This document shows, piece by piece, positions 49,668 through 59,400 of a stretch of DNA of 62,248 bases (the stretch's first letter is position 1; the number at the start of each line of letters is the position of its first letter). Below the pieces are notes generated by a model. The model was not told where the DNA came from and made no database searches. It saw nothing but the letters and a program-made list of their open reading frames with translations. The DNA is taken from assembly GCA_007693945.1 (NCBI GenBank), contig RECP01000057.1, positions 1 to 62,248 on the forward strand, read 5' to 3'. The stretch is from Spirochaetaceae bacterium (lineage in GTDB: Bacteria > Spirochaetota > Spirochaetia > DSM-27196 > PWMO01). Made by a program: the position numbers and the translations under genes.

Positions 49668-50522
49668 CTAAAACTGGAGGCGCCGGAACTGGCCGGGGGA
49701 CATAGACGTTGCCTGTTTGAAGACTTTCATGAAATAGAACACGTCTTCGTAGCCCACTTCGTCGGCCACTGTCTTCACCGCGTGACCGTGGCACAAAAGC
49801 TCCTTGGCCCTGGAAATCCTGAGAGTCTTGACGAGTTCCTTGGGCGTTTTACCGGAATACTTCTTGAACAGCCTGCGGAAATTGGTCGGGCTCATAGTGA
49901 ACATTTCCGCCAGCTCATCGACATTCAGCGAGCGGGTGTAGTTCTGTGACAAGAACTCGATCGCTCGTTCAATCTTCTGGCAAGAGGAGATTGGGGGACA
50001 CTGCTGATGATTATGTCGAAATAGCCCCTCGATCATACGAAGGAGTACAATCTTTCGCTCCAGGACGGAGACAAGATCCTCCCGTTCCATCAGAAGCAAC
50101 AACGATTGGTACGCGGCCATCACCTCTCCGACGGTGTCCCTCAGAATCGGGCAGTCGGGTCGCAGATAGCCTGCCTGTTCAAGCTGTTGAGCGGAAGACC
50201 CGTTCCACACAACCCAGTACGTCTTCCAGTTCTGAGTGGAGTAATAGGTGGACGGCACTTCAGGAAAGCAGATAAAGACATCACCCGGACCGAGCATTTG
50301 CTTTTCTGCGGACGCACCGACACACTCACCGTAGCCGTGTTCCACGTATACCGCGGCGTACTGGCCGAGTATGCGCAACTTCCGCTTGGTGAGCTGGCCC
50401 GTTCCGGATCCGATCCGGTCAACCCAGAGCCCTATTCTTCGTTCAGCCTGCAAGGGAGTCCGAAACCGTTCTTCACGGAAGTACTGCAGGGTCGCCACTG
50501 TCTGCATCAGAGATGAAATCAT
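49668..50522 (-). CDS. AraC-family transcriptional regulator
   Basis: 284 residues from ATG 50522 (AAGGA upstream). An N-terminal cupin-like sensor (about 10-150: QYAAVYVEHGYGECVG, QMLGPGDVFICFPEVPSTYY) is followed by the C-terminal double helix-turn-helix (about 180-280: AIEFLSQNYTRSLNVDELAE, MSPTNFRRLFKKYSGKTPKE, TVADEVGYEDVFYFMKVFKQ, ATSMSPGQFR). Divergent from dctP with a 178-base gap, so it probably controls the TRAP operon and perhaps the nitrilase gene behind it. Confidence 0.9.
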   Translation of the reverse strand: MISSLMQTVATLQYFREERFRTPLQAERRIGLWVDRIGSGTGQLTKRKLRILGQYAAVYVEHGYGECVGASAEKQMLGPGDVFICFPEVPSTYYSTQNWKTYWVVWNGSSAQQLEQAGYLRPDCPILRDTVGEVMAAYQSLLLLMEREDLVSVLERKIVLLRMIEGLFRHNHQQCPPISSCQKIERAIEFLSQNYTRSLNVDELAEMFTMSPTNFRRLFKKYSGKTPKELVKTLRISRAKELLCHGHAVKTVADEVGYEDVFYFMKVFKQATSMSPGQFRRLQF

Positions 50523-50589
50523 AGGGTCCGTCCTTCGTGCTGGTCAAGGACAGCGCGGATGAACCGATGGTAGCCTGCAAATGGTTGAT

Positions 50590-50619
50590 TTGTCCATATA
50601 GTGGCGCTTTTTCTATATT
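50590..50619 (+). promoter_or_regulatory. Possible promoter of dctPQM
   Basis: TTGTCC (50590-50595) and TATATT (50614-50619) are 18 bases apart. The spacer begins ATATAG and the -10 region contains CTATAT, an inverted pair. The leader to ATG 50701 is about 75 bases and ends in AGGAGG. Confidence 0.4.
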
Positions 50620-50700
50620 GCGCGGCCGTGGCGACGGTGGGAGAATACTCATGTTAACGGATTGTACGGAAATCAGATCGCCAATTAGGAGGAAATGAGG

Positions 50701-51696
50701 ATGAAGAAGATCATGATGACCATTATCGTTTTCGCGCTTGCGGTAACGGTCTTTGCGGCCGGTGTGCGGGAAGATGATCCGCGGGTGGAGCTGACCGCCG
50801 GGAGTATTAACGCAGTCGGCACTGCAGGCGCCAGGACTGTAGACTACATCGCTGAATACCTGAGCGAACGGTCGGGAGGAAACATCGTTCTGAAGCACTT
50901 CCCCGCCGGCCAGCTGGGCCAGCCTCCGGACATGATCGATCAGTGCTCGATTGGAGCGCTTGATGTCGTGTGGGTAGACATCTCCAACTACGGACCAATC
51001 GACAAGGACTATAACATCTTCGGAATGGGCTACGTCTTCAGAGACCAGGATCACCTGGCCCGGTTTCTCGAAAGTCCTGATTACGAACGGATGGCTGAGC
51101 AGCTCAGAGTTCAGAAAGGCGTTCTCACCATCTCATCGGGGGCGCAACGGCCCGCGCGGCACGTGTTTTCCAAGAAGCCGATTCGGAGTGCAGAGGACTT
51201 CGCAGGCATGAACTTTCGCGTTCCCGGTCTCGAGATGTACCTGCGGACGTTCGAAGGCATCGGCGCGAATCCGATGCGAATTGATTACGGCGAATCCTAT
51301 ATGGCGCTGAGCCAGGGACTGGTGGACGGCATCGAGAACCCGCTTGATGCCGGCTACGGCATGAAGTTTCACCAGGTCGCACCGTACTTCGTCCCGACAG
51401 GCCATATCAGGACGGTCAACACCTTTGTGATGAATGAAGACAGGTTCAATTCGCTGCCGGCCGACTATCAGGAGCTCATACGCGAAGCAGCCAGAGCAGG
51501 CGATGAGTTCTACATGCAGCTTGTCGAGCAGGAAAAGGAAGAACTCTTGAGGGCCATGGAGCAGGAAGGGGCAACCATTCTGCCTGCCATCGATGTAGTG
51601 CCGCTGCAGCGCCGGCTTGCTTCTGTTGCGCGGGATCTGGAGGCTCAGGGAGCGTGGACCGAGGGCCTTTGGGAGAGAATACAGGCTGTTGAATAA
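50701..51696 (+). CDS. dctP: TRAP transporter substrate-binding protein DctP
   Basis: 331 residues. ATG 50701 is 8 bases after AGGAGG; ATG 50695 is too close to that site. Signal peptide MKKIMMTIIVFALAVTVFAA, then GVREDDPRV, a spirochaete-like mature start. DctP features are YIAEYLSERSGGNIVLKHFP, GQLGQPPDMIDQCSIGALDV, PIRSAEDFAGMNFRVPG with the ligand-carboxylate Arg, and GESYMALSQGLVDGIENPLD. Binds an organic acid in the periplasm and feeds DctQM, which uses the Na+ or H+ gradient. The divergent AraC gene is its likely regulator. Confidence 0.93.
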   Translation: MKKIMMTIIVFALAVTVFAAGVREDDPRVELTAGSINAVGTAGARTVDYIAEYLSERSGGNIVLKHFPAGQLGQPPDMIDQCSIGALDVVWVDISNYGPIDKDYNIFGMGYVFRDQDHLARFLESPDYERMAEQLRVQKGVLTISSGAQRPARHVFSKKPIRSAEDFAGMNFRVPGLEMYLRTFEGIGANPMRIDYGESYMALSQGLVDGIENPLDAGYGMKFHQVAPYFVPTGHIRTVNTFVMNEDRFNSLPADYQELIREAARAGDEFYMQLVEQEKEELLRAMEQEGATILPAIDVVPLQRRLASVARDLEAQGAWTEGLWERIQAVE

Positions 51697-51776
51697 GAAA
51701 TCCGAAGCGAAGAGCAGGCCGGATTGCCATGCTCTTCGCTTTCAGTTCTCCGAGACAGTAAGGTAGAGACACGCAT

Positions 51777-52289
51777 ATGAAGGAATCGATCCGAAACGCG
51801 CTCAGGATCGTTGGCCGCTGCGAGATGTTTGCGGCTAAATCGATCCTCTTTACCATGATCGCTGTGGTAGGGCTGCAGGTTGTGTTGCGTTACGGTTTCA
51901 GGCGTCCGCTTGCCTGGCCTGAAGAGCTGTCGGGCTTTCTTCTGATCTGGCTGACGTTTCTGATGGCCGACGTCCTGGTCAAGCGCAACGGGCATATCGA
52001 CGTCGGCTATTTTGCCGACAAGATGCCTCTGAAAGCTCAACTTGTGGTGTCGTTTCTGCTCAATCTCTATCTCATGGGGTTCCTGGTCTTCCTGGTTCTG
52101 GGCAGTATTGAACTGGCGACGCGTCAGACTACCCATCTGGTCGGAGCCTCCCTGAGGCTTCCGAAGACATATTACACTCTCGCGGCAACATTCAGCGGAG
52201 TCTCCATGTTCTTCTCGGTGGCTTTTGCGCAGTGGGAAACAGTGGAGAAGCTGATGACGCTGCGCAACAGTCGGGATAAGAGCCCATGA
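51777..52289 (+). CDS. dctQ: TRAP transporter small permease DctQ
   Basis: 170 residues with four helices; the hallmark is RRPLAWPEELSGFLLIWLTF followed by LMADVLVKRNGHIDV. ATG 51777 follows AGGTAG, and the TGA overlaps the ATG of dctM by four bases. Forms the membrane complex with DctM. Confidence 0.92.
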   Translation: MKESIRNALRIVGRCEMFAAKSILFTMIAVVGLQVVLRYGFRRPLAWPEELSGFLLIWLTFLMADVLVKRNGHIDVGYFADKMPLKAQLVVSFLLNLYLMGFLVFLVLGSIELATRQTTHLVGASLRLPKTYYTLAATFSGVSMFFSVAFAQWETVEKLMTLRNSRDKSP

Positions 52290-53569
52290 ACCTTACCGTG
52301 CTGATTGGCTCTTTTCTGGTGCTGCTGTTTCTGCGCTGTCCGGTAGCTTTCTCGATGCTGCTGGCTTCGTTCGGTTATCTCGTTGTTGCGGGCCGGATCC
52401 CGCTGCTGATCATCGGGGAGCGTATCACCATCAGCCTCGATAGTTTTCCGTTACTCGCCGTTCCGTTCTTTATTGTGGCCGGCTCGCTGATGAACCGCGC
52501 TGATATCGCTCGTAGAATCTTTGATTTTGCCATGAGTCTGTTCGGGCACTTTCGCGCCGGACTGGCTCACGTGAATGTCGTTGCCAGCATGATATTTGCC
52601 GGAATGTCGGGATCAGCGTTTGCCGATGCGGCCGGACTTGGACAGGTCGAAGTGAAGGCGATGATCGAGGAAGGGTACGACAGGGACTTCAGCGCTGCGG
52701 TCACGGCAGTCTCATCGTGCATAGGTCCCATCATACCGCCGAGCGTAGTGATGGTGCTGTACGGCGTGATGGCGGAGGTCTCGATTGGAGAGCTTTTCGC
52801 CGCGGGGATGATTCCCGGCATCATCATGGGTCTTTCGTTGATTGTCCTGATCTGGATCATGGCGCGCAGGGGAAAACTGACGTACCACCTGAGACCGAAG
52901 CAGCCGCTGCGTGTTGTCGCGCAGAAGACCAAGGCTGCGTTTTTTCCCCTTTTGGGTCCGGTGATTATTCTGGGAGCAATACTTCTCGGCATAACCACCC
53001 CTACAGAGGCCGGAGTAGTGGCTACCGTATATGCAATCATCCTCGGAATAGCGTTCCGATCGCTCTCTTTCAAGGACTTCTCAGAGGTGCTGGAGGAATC
53101 GGTTCTGACAACAGGGCGGGTCATGTTGATCATCGCGGCGGCAAACCTGTTCGGATGGCTCATTACCATAGAGCGTGTTGCCGTCATCCTGTACCAGGCG
53201 CTGACGGTGCTGACCGGTGAAACCTGGGTGATTCTTCTGCTGGTTACCGCCGTTCTGTTGCTGCTCGGCTGTTTCATTGATGGAATCGCGATCATGATCA
53301 TCTCCATTCCGGCGCTGATTCCCATGCTGCGACCGCTGCAGGTAGACCCTGTTCACTTCGGTGTTATCATGACGATAGCCATAATGATCGGATTGATCAC
53401 TCCGCCGATGGGAATGACCTTGTACATCGTCAGCGACGTTGCTCAGGCTCCGTTTGAACGCGTGGTGCGACAGGTCCTGCCGTTTCTTGCCCCCCTGGTT
53501 TTCACCTTGCTGCTCACAGTGCTTTGGGAGGATATGGTCCTTCTGATTCCGCGTTTGCTGTTCCGGTGA
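52286..53569 (+). CDS. dctM: TRAP transporter large permease DctM
   Basis: 427 residues, 11-12 helices. SLDSFPLLAVPFFIVAGSLM, NVVASMIFAGMSGSAFADAA, GYDRDFSAAVTAVSSCIGPI then IPPSVVMVLYGVM, and GITTPTEAGVVATVYAIILG are classic DctM motifs. ITPPMGMTLYIVSDVAQAPF marks the conserved late loop. Its last 56 bases overlap the end of the convergent UroD-like gene, so the two transcripts are antisense at their 3' ends. Confidence 0.94.
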   Translation: MNLTVLIGSFLVLLFLRCPVAFSMLLASFGYLVVAGRIPLLIIGERITISLDSFPLLAVPFFIVAGSLMNRADIARRIFDFAMSLFGHFRAGLAHVNVVASMIFAGMSGSAFADAAGLGQVEVKAMIEEGYDRDFSAAVTAVSSCIGPIIPPSVVMVLYGVMAEVSIGELFAAGMIPGIIMGLSLIVLIWIMARRGKLTYHLRPKQPLRVVAQKTKAAFFPLLGPVIILGAILLGITTPTEAGVVATVYAIILGIAFRSLSFKDFSEVLEESVLTTGRVMLIIAAANLFGWLITIERVAVILYQALTVLTGETWVILLLVTAVLLLLGCFIDGIAIMIISIPALIPMLRPLQVDPVHFGVIMTIAIMIGLITPPMGMTLYIVSDVAQAPFERVVRQVLPFLAPLVFTLLLTVLWEDMVLLIPRLLFR

Positions 53570-54641
53570 GTTGGCGACGAAGCCTGTGTACGGTTCGCAG
53601 GAGGGCCGCGACCTGGTCGTCCCTTACCCGGTCGTCCAGGTTGATACAGCAGACCCCGGTCAGCATGGGGTCGCCCGACTGCATTACCAGCCTTGTGACC
53701 GTAGTCTCTATTTCGGAAGGTTCCCAGCCGACGAACTCCACGGGACTGAGACGGAGATTGAAGAACGTGGCCGGAAGATACCGTCTGAGCAACGATATAT
53801 CCGCACCCCATCCGACATCGAGGAAGTCAAGGCGTGGAATCTCGGAGAACGAAGCCGCGAAACGATGCGGATCGGTACCGCAGTAATGCACCCCGTATGG
53901 AAGGCCGCGCTTGCTCCAGGCGATGTCGAACGGCAGCAAAAATCTCTTATAGTCATCCTCAGATAACATGGTGAGGGCGCACTCCGAGTGCAGCAGGAGG
54001 GATGGGCAGACGTTCTGAACGTTGCGATTCACGGAAACGGATGTGCTTCCCGTCTCGCGCTGTATGAGATCCGTGAAGCCGGCGATCACCTGCCCTATCG
54101 TGTCGAATCGTGCGGCAGTCTGCTGCGGGTCGTCGTAGAAACCTAGCAGAATGTCCTGTCCCCAGATATCAAGTGCGACATTCAGCACGCCGCTCCAGTT
54201 TACGTCGCCGACAAGGTAGCCGTAGCTGGTCTTCAGCGCTTCGAGCAACCGCTCGAACCTCCTGAAGACCGGGCTGCGGAATGCTTGCTCGGCATCCAGC
54301 GCGACGTCGATTCCGTTGGCGCATGTAACCTGAGGAGAAGAGTCTTCCGGATAGCTTACCGGGCATCCGAGCATCTCGGATATCATGAATCCGGCGGCCA
54401 GGTGAACCGCTCCGATGACCGGCAGGTCTTCATTCCGCCGGGTACCGAGCCCGTATGCTCCCCAACGTTCATGGAGCGCAGCTTCCATGAGTCTCTCGGC
54501 TTCAACCCGGCGGAGCGGGTTGTAATAGAAGTCCCGGTCGAAGGTCATCCCCTCGTTTGTGTGCCACCAGCAGGGATGCAATACGACGTCTACCGGCAGG
54601 GCGGGGCGGGTTTGGAGTAACGAGTTCGACGCATCAGCCAT
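53514..54641 (-). CDS. Uroporphyrinogen-decarboxylase-like protein
   Basis: 375 residues from ATG 54641. The UroD/methyltransferase TIM-barrel family is indicated by PVIGAVHLAAGFMISEMLGC, PVSYPEDSSPQVTCANGID, GYLVGDVNWSGVLNVALDIW, RGLPYGVHYCGTDPHRF and DFLDVGWGADISLLRRYLP. The substrate-binding Arg residues of true HemE are not evident. The branch resembles the corrinoid- or sugar-cluster-associated UroD-like proteins of unknown reaction common in spirochaetes and planctomycetes. HxCG (HYCG) could bind a metal as in MtaA/MetE-type enzymes. Its start overlaps the upstream dehydrogenase stop by eight bases. Confidence 0.75.
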   Translation of the reverse strand: MADASNSLLQTRPALPVDVVLHPCWWHTNEGMTFDRDFYYNPLRRVEAERLMEAALHERWGAYGLGTRRNEDLPVIGAVHLAAGFMISEMLGCPVSYPEDSSPQVTCANGIDVALDAEQAFRSPVFRRFERLLEALKTSYGYLVGDVNWSGVLNVALDIWGQDILLGFYDDPQQTAARFDTIGQVIAGFTDLIQRETGSTSVSVNRNVQNVCPSLLLHSECALTMLSEDDYKRFLLPFDIAWSKRGLPYGVHYCGTDPHRFAASFSEIPRLDFLDVGWGADISLLRRYLPATFFNLRLSPVEFVGWEPSEIETTVTRLVMQSGDPMLTGVCCINLDDRVRDDQVAALLRTVHRLRRQLTGTANAESEGPYPPKAL

Positions 54642-55821
54642 AGGTCGTTATCGCGGTTTCCTGGCCGCCGTTCTGGGCCGAGACGTAGGCACTGAAGATT
54701 GTCGAAACCGCCTCCGCGGCCAGATTGCTGTTGCTCTCTACGGGTATTCCGTACGCAGCGGAGTGATAGAAGGCCTGTATTTCGGCGGGGAACCCGGTCA
54801 AGAGGTCTTCGTCCGGAGCCGGGAAAGACCAGCCCTGTTTGGTTTCGGTCTTTTCCACCAGGTAGATATCCTTGAAGTAGTGCTCCGAGGGGGTATAAGC
54901 CAGCATGGCGGTATTGGGGTTTATGTTGCACACCGCCCGATGGTTGTTGGCACACACCTCGAGCCAGTTGTGAATCCCTCCGAGGACAATGTCTGATGCG
55001 TGGATGTCGGCCAGGGTGCCGTCTTCGAACACAACATGCATCATGGAGATATCGTCGATGTCGTGATACCCGCGCCGGATGTGGCCCTGGTCGATGAAGG
55101 ATGGAAGTCTTGTGATGGCGTGCACTCGGGCGGAAACGGTGCGCGGCCTGATGGGACGGCCGGTTCTGGCGATTCCTTCCACGCGTTTGAGATACAGCGC
55201 GGCCGTAAGTGGGTGGCAGCCTTTGCCGAGCATGACGCCGCCGCCTGAGTGCTTCCAGTAGCCGTACGTCTTGGAATGCGACCCTGAGTGAGACTCTTCA
55301 CCGTGCATCCAGAGGATCTGTGCCCCACTCTTCTCAATAAGCTCCTTCTCTTTCTGAACGGCCGGCGCGTACACCCAGTTCTCGGCATACAACAGGTGGG
55401 CCGCGCTCCTGGCCTCGGCTTCCAGAATGCGGTCGACGCTGTTCAATGCTTCGCGCAGAACGGTTTGCTTGTCGGCGCTCTCTCCATTGAACTGCTGAAG
55501 TCCGGTTCCGCAGTAACCGGTAAGCGGCTTCTCGACAATTGGAAAGATATCCCGTTCGAGAGCCATGACTGCAAGCTGCTCATGGGAATCGATGGTGGTG
55601 CAGATATGGACAATATCGCAGCAATCCAGCAGCCGGCGGATATCGTCGAAGGCCTGTATGTCGCGCTTACGGGCAAAACTCTCGCGGCTTTCAGGCCTCA
55701 AGGAATAAACGCCCATGACCTCCACGTCGACCCCATACACTTTGCGGATGGCCTCAAAGTGGAAGTTTGCAGCGAAGCCCGCACCGATAATGCCGCACTT
55801 GATCCGTTTTCCCTTGTTCAT
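54634..55821 (-). CDS. Gfo/Idh/MocA-family NAD(P)-dependent oxidoreductase
   Basis: 395 residues from ATG 55821. RIKCGIIGAGFAANFHFEAI is the Rossmann start, CCDIVHICTTIDSHEQLAVM and FPIVEKPLTGYCGTG contain the EKP catalytic motif, and the C-terminal sheet starts with ENWVYAPAVQKEKELIEKSG and has KHSGGGVMLGKGCHPLTAAL with the conserved GxxxDxGxHxxD-like helix, here ending GCHPLT. It oxidises a sugar or polyol. Translationally coupled to the UroD-like gene by an eight-base overlap, so the two probably act in sequence. Confidence 0.87.
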   Translation of the reverse strand: MNKGKRIKCGIIGAGFAANFHFEAIRKVYGVDVEVMGVYSLRPESRESFARKRDIQAFDDIRRLLDCCDIVHICTTIDSHEQLAVMALERDIFPIVEKPLTGYCGTGLQQFNGESADKQTVLREALNSVDRILEAEARSAAHLLYAENWVYAPAVQKEKELIEKSGAQILWMHGEESHSGSHSKTYGYWKHSGGGVMLGKGCHPLTAALYLKRVEGIARTGRPIRPRTVSARVHAITRLPSFIDQGHIRRGYHDIDDISMMHVVFEDGTLADIHASDIVLGGIHNWLEVCANNHRAVCNINPNTAMLAYTPSEHYFKDIYLVEKTETKQGWSFPAPDEDLLTGFPAEIQAFYHSAAYGIPVESNSNLAAEAVSTIFSAYVSAQNGGQETAITTYG

Positions 55822-55913
55822 ACTGCCTGATTATCGTTTCCGGGCGGTCAGGAGAAAATAGAGGAAAGAGCCGCTGATATGTACTTTTCAACCATCACGC
55901 GGTCAGGGTGCGG

Positions 55914-56489
55914 TCAGGCGAGCGGCGGAACGGGGTGCGGAGGCGGCTCGCGCTCGTAATCCAGAATGGCGGTCACTGCGGCCGGGTCGTTAGGGGCCGG
56001 ACGGCCGGCCCGGTCGACCGTTACCAGCACAACCGCAGCACGCGCGATCAGGGTGGCAACGCCGGCTTCGGGGGCCGGGGCGGCCGCACGGGTATCGAGC
56101 TCGGCGCGCGGGCCGATGGTTCGGGCCGGCGGGTCGGCGGCCGGACTGAACCCGCGGTAGAGCAGCGAGCTCAACGTGTAGCTCTTGTTGCCGATGCGGG
56201 TACAGCGCGTGAGGACGGTGATGAGGTCGCCGTAATACGCCGGAGCACGATAGTCAATCTCGAGATGAGCTATCACGTAGGGAATGTCCAGCGCACGTGT
56301 GTCGAGTGACAGGATGTTGTGCATATAGTCGACGCGGGCGTCCTCGAGGAAGGTGAGGTAAGCCTTGTTGTTGACGTGGCGCAGGCTGTCGATGTCGGCA
56401 AAACGCACCGCGACGTCAAAACGGTGGCGAAATGCGGCATACTCGTACGGCGCCTCCCCACCAGCGGCTGCACGGGGATCGCGACGCAC
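55914..56489 (-). CDS. Hotdog-fold acyl-CoA/ACP thioesterase
   Basis: 191 residues; GTG 56489 is 3 bases after the treS-maltokinase stop, so it is part of the same operon. The 4HBT signature is VAVRFADIDSLRHVNNKAYL then TFLEDARVDYM with the catalytic Asp, and VIAHLEIDYRAPAYYGDLIT and RIGNKSYTLSSLLYRG follow. Residues about 115-140 are an Ala/Pro-rich insert. Hydrolyses acyl thioesters. Association with glucan synthesis is not expected from the family; operon position may only reflect shared expression. Confidence 0.85.
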   Translation of the reverse strand: MRRDPRAAAGGEAPYEYAAFRHRFDVAVRFADIDSLRHVNNKAYLTFLEDARVDYMHNILSLDTRALDIPYVIAHLEIDYRAPAYYGDLITVLTRCTRIGNKSYTLSSLLYRGFSPAADPPARTIGPRAELDTRAAAPAPEAGVATLIARAAVVLVTVDRAGRPAPNDPAAVTAILDYEREPPPHPVPPLA

Positions 56490-56492
56490 CGG

Positions 56493-59400
56493 TTACTCCT
56501 CGCCCAGCAGAGCTTCAAGACCGCGCACCGGGATGATCAGCCATTCCGGCCGGTTGTTCATCTCGTATCCGAGCTCGTAGACCGCCTTTTCCAGCAGGAA
56601 GGTCTCCAGCAGAACGGCAAAATCGCCGGGGTCCTCGGGGATGAAGCGCGCCGCGCCGTGCTGCGCAACGACGGCCGCGCGGTAGGCGTGCAGAAACACG
56701 CCGCCGACATAGCTGTACCAGACGTCGGCCCAGCCGGTGAGATAGTTGATATCGGCGCCGTGCCTGACCGCGCGCAGCAGGTTGGCTCCGTGGGCAGCGT
56801 AGTGAAACGAGCGGATCATGCCCGCCACGTCGCGCAGTGCCGACTGTTTGAGGCGCCGCTCGGTCATCGAGCGTGCGGGCTCGCCCTCGAAGTCAATGAT
56901 CATGAAGTCCTTGCCGGTGTGCAGTGTCTGGCCAAGATGGTAGTCGCCATGGGTACGGATCTTGAGCCCGACTATCTTGCGCTCGCCGATACGGCGCAGG
57001 CGTGCCAGCACGGTACGCTTGCGGGCCAGGATCGAGCGGATCGGCTCAGCGGTCTCAGCGGCAAGCCGCGGCAGCGTGTCCTCCAGCTGACCGAATACCT
57101 TGAGGATCATGCCGCGTATCGACTGCTGCAGCGACTTCTGATAGAGCAGCGAAAACGGTTCGGGCGTGAGATCCGGCTCTCCGCTCAGAGAGGCCAGAGC
57201 GATGTGCAGCTCGGCGGTGCGCCGGCCCAGAATGGCCACCATTTCCACAAAGACCGGGCCGATGAAGTCGCGCGCCGCATCAGGAATGGTGTCGGGGTCC
57301 AGGCCGAAGATCGAGTCAGGAACATTAACCCTGTCGGCCGCGGCGCTGCTCAAGGTCTGGGCGTGCGCCAGCGCCTGCTCCACGTTGTGAAGCGCGTAGG
57401 ACCAGCCGTCGGTCTCATTAGCCACACATTGCTGCAACAGACCGATAGTAACCGGTTTGCCGTCGTTGGGGTGCCATTCGACCGAGCCGGCGTAGGCCGG
57501 CAGATTGCGGAAGGCGGTTTGCTCGGTCAGGACGCGCGTCAGTTCGACGTCCGGGTTGACTCCATCCTCCAGACGCCGGTAGAGCTTGAGGAAGAACTGG
57601 TTGCCGTAGAACACGGAGGTGTTGCTCTGCTCGGTCTTGAGCACCTGCGATGATCGGGGCAATCCGTCGTGGCCCAACATCCGGGCAAACGCGCTGCCGC
57701 GGTGCGCCACCAGCCGGCTGCTCCCGAACCGTTTGTTGCGCTTCTGCGCTATGGCGTCCAGCAGCGCCGCCCGGAACAGGCTGCTGTAGACCGCGTCGTA
57801 GACGATGCCTTCGTGATCACGGGTCTTGAGGTAGGCTATCACGCCCTGCGGAGCCTCGCGCAGCAGGGATGCTTCCTGTTCCTGCACGGCAAAGCCCAGC
57901 GGCAACAGGTAGCTTTGCTGGGTTCCCTTGGCGTAGAGCACGTCCAGGCGCAATACGTGGAAGGTCTGGTCTTCGGCGCCGATGGTCAGCGTCTCGCCGA
58001 AGCTGAGGCGCCGGATGGTGCGGCCCTTGCCGCCGAACCAGCGCACCCGCGTCAGGTACTTGCGGATTACCGCCACCAGATCTCTTTCGGCGGCGGTCCC
58101 CAGCACGCGCGCCCAGCTGGAGTTGCATTCGATATGCAGCGCCTCGTCGGACTCCTGGATACCGGTCTGCTCGGCCGGCCGCAGATCGAACCAGTAGAAG
58201 CTGTGCGGCGCCATTGTCAGCGTGTACGGAGCATCGGTGATCGGCGGAAAGTCGTTGTCGCTGAATATCTCGGTTACCCGGTACCCGGAAAAATCCGGCA
58301 TCTGCACGGTGACCGCCTGACCGTGGCGTGACAGGTTGGCGACGACCAGGATGTTCTCCTCCTCGAGGCGCCGCACAAAGGTCAGAACGCAGGGGTTGTC
58401 GGACGCCAGAAACTCGATTGTGCCGCGGCCGAAGACGCGGTACTGCTTACGGACCGCCAGCGCGCGTCGCATGAACCACAGCAGCGACGAGAGGTTGCGG
58501 CTCTGGTTCTCGACGTTAACGGTTGAGTAGTGGTATTCGGAGTCAACGATTACCGGCAGGTAGAGGCTTTGGGGGTTGGCCTGCGAGAAACCGGCGTTGC
58601 GGTCCGGGCTCCACTGCATGGGCGTTCGTACGCCGTCGCGGTCACCGAGGTAGTAGTTGTCGCCCATGCCGATTTCGTCGCCGTAGTAGAGGATCGGGGT
58701 TCCCGGCAGGGCGAAGAGCAGGCAGTTCAGCAGTTCGATGCGACGGCGGTTGTTGTCCAGCAGCGGCGCCAGCCGGCGGCGGATTCCGACGTTGATGCGC
58801 GCGCGCGGATCCTGCGCGTACGCCTTGTACATGTAGTCACGTTCTTCATCGGTGACCATCTCGAGCGTCAACTCGTCGTGGTTGCGCAGAAACATGCCCC
58901 ACTGACAGTTCTCCGGAATGTCGAGACTCTGTTCGAGCATGTCCATGATAGGGAACCGATCCTCCATGCGCAGTGACATGAACAGGCGCGGCATGATCGG
59001 AAAGTGAAACCCCATGTGGCACTCGTCACCGTCACCAAAGTACTCGGCGGCGTCCTCGGGCCACTGGTTGGCTTCCGCCAGCAGCATCTTGTCGGAGAAC
59101 CTGGCGTCCATGTGCGCGCGCAGCGCCTTGAGGAAGGCGTGGGTCTCCGGGAGGTTCTCGCAATTGGTGTCATCGCGCTCGAAGAGGTATGGAATGGCGT
59201 CCAGCCGCAATGCGTCAACTCCCATCTCGAACCAGTAGTCCAGTACCGCGAAGATCTCCTCGCACACCCTGGGGTTATCGTAGTTGAGGTCGGGTTGATG
59301 ATGGTAGAAGCGGTGCCAGTAATAGGCCTGAGCCACCGGATCCCAGGACCAGTTGGAGCTCTCGAAATCGGTGAAGATGATGCGCGCATCGAGGTACTTG

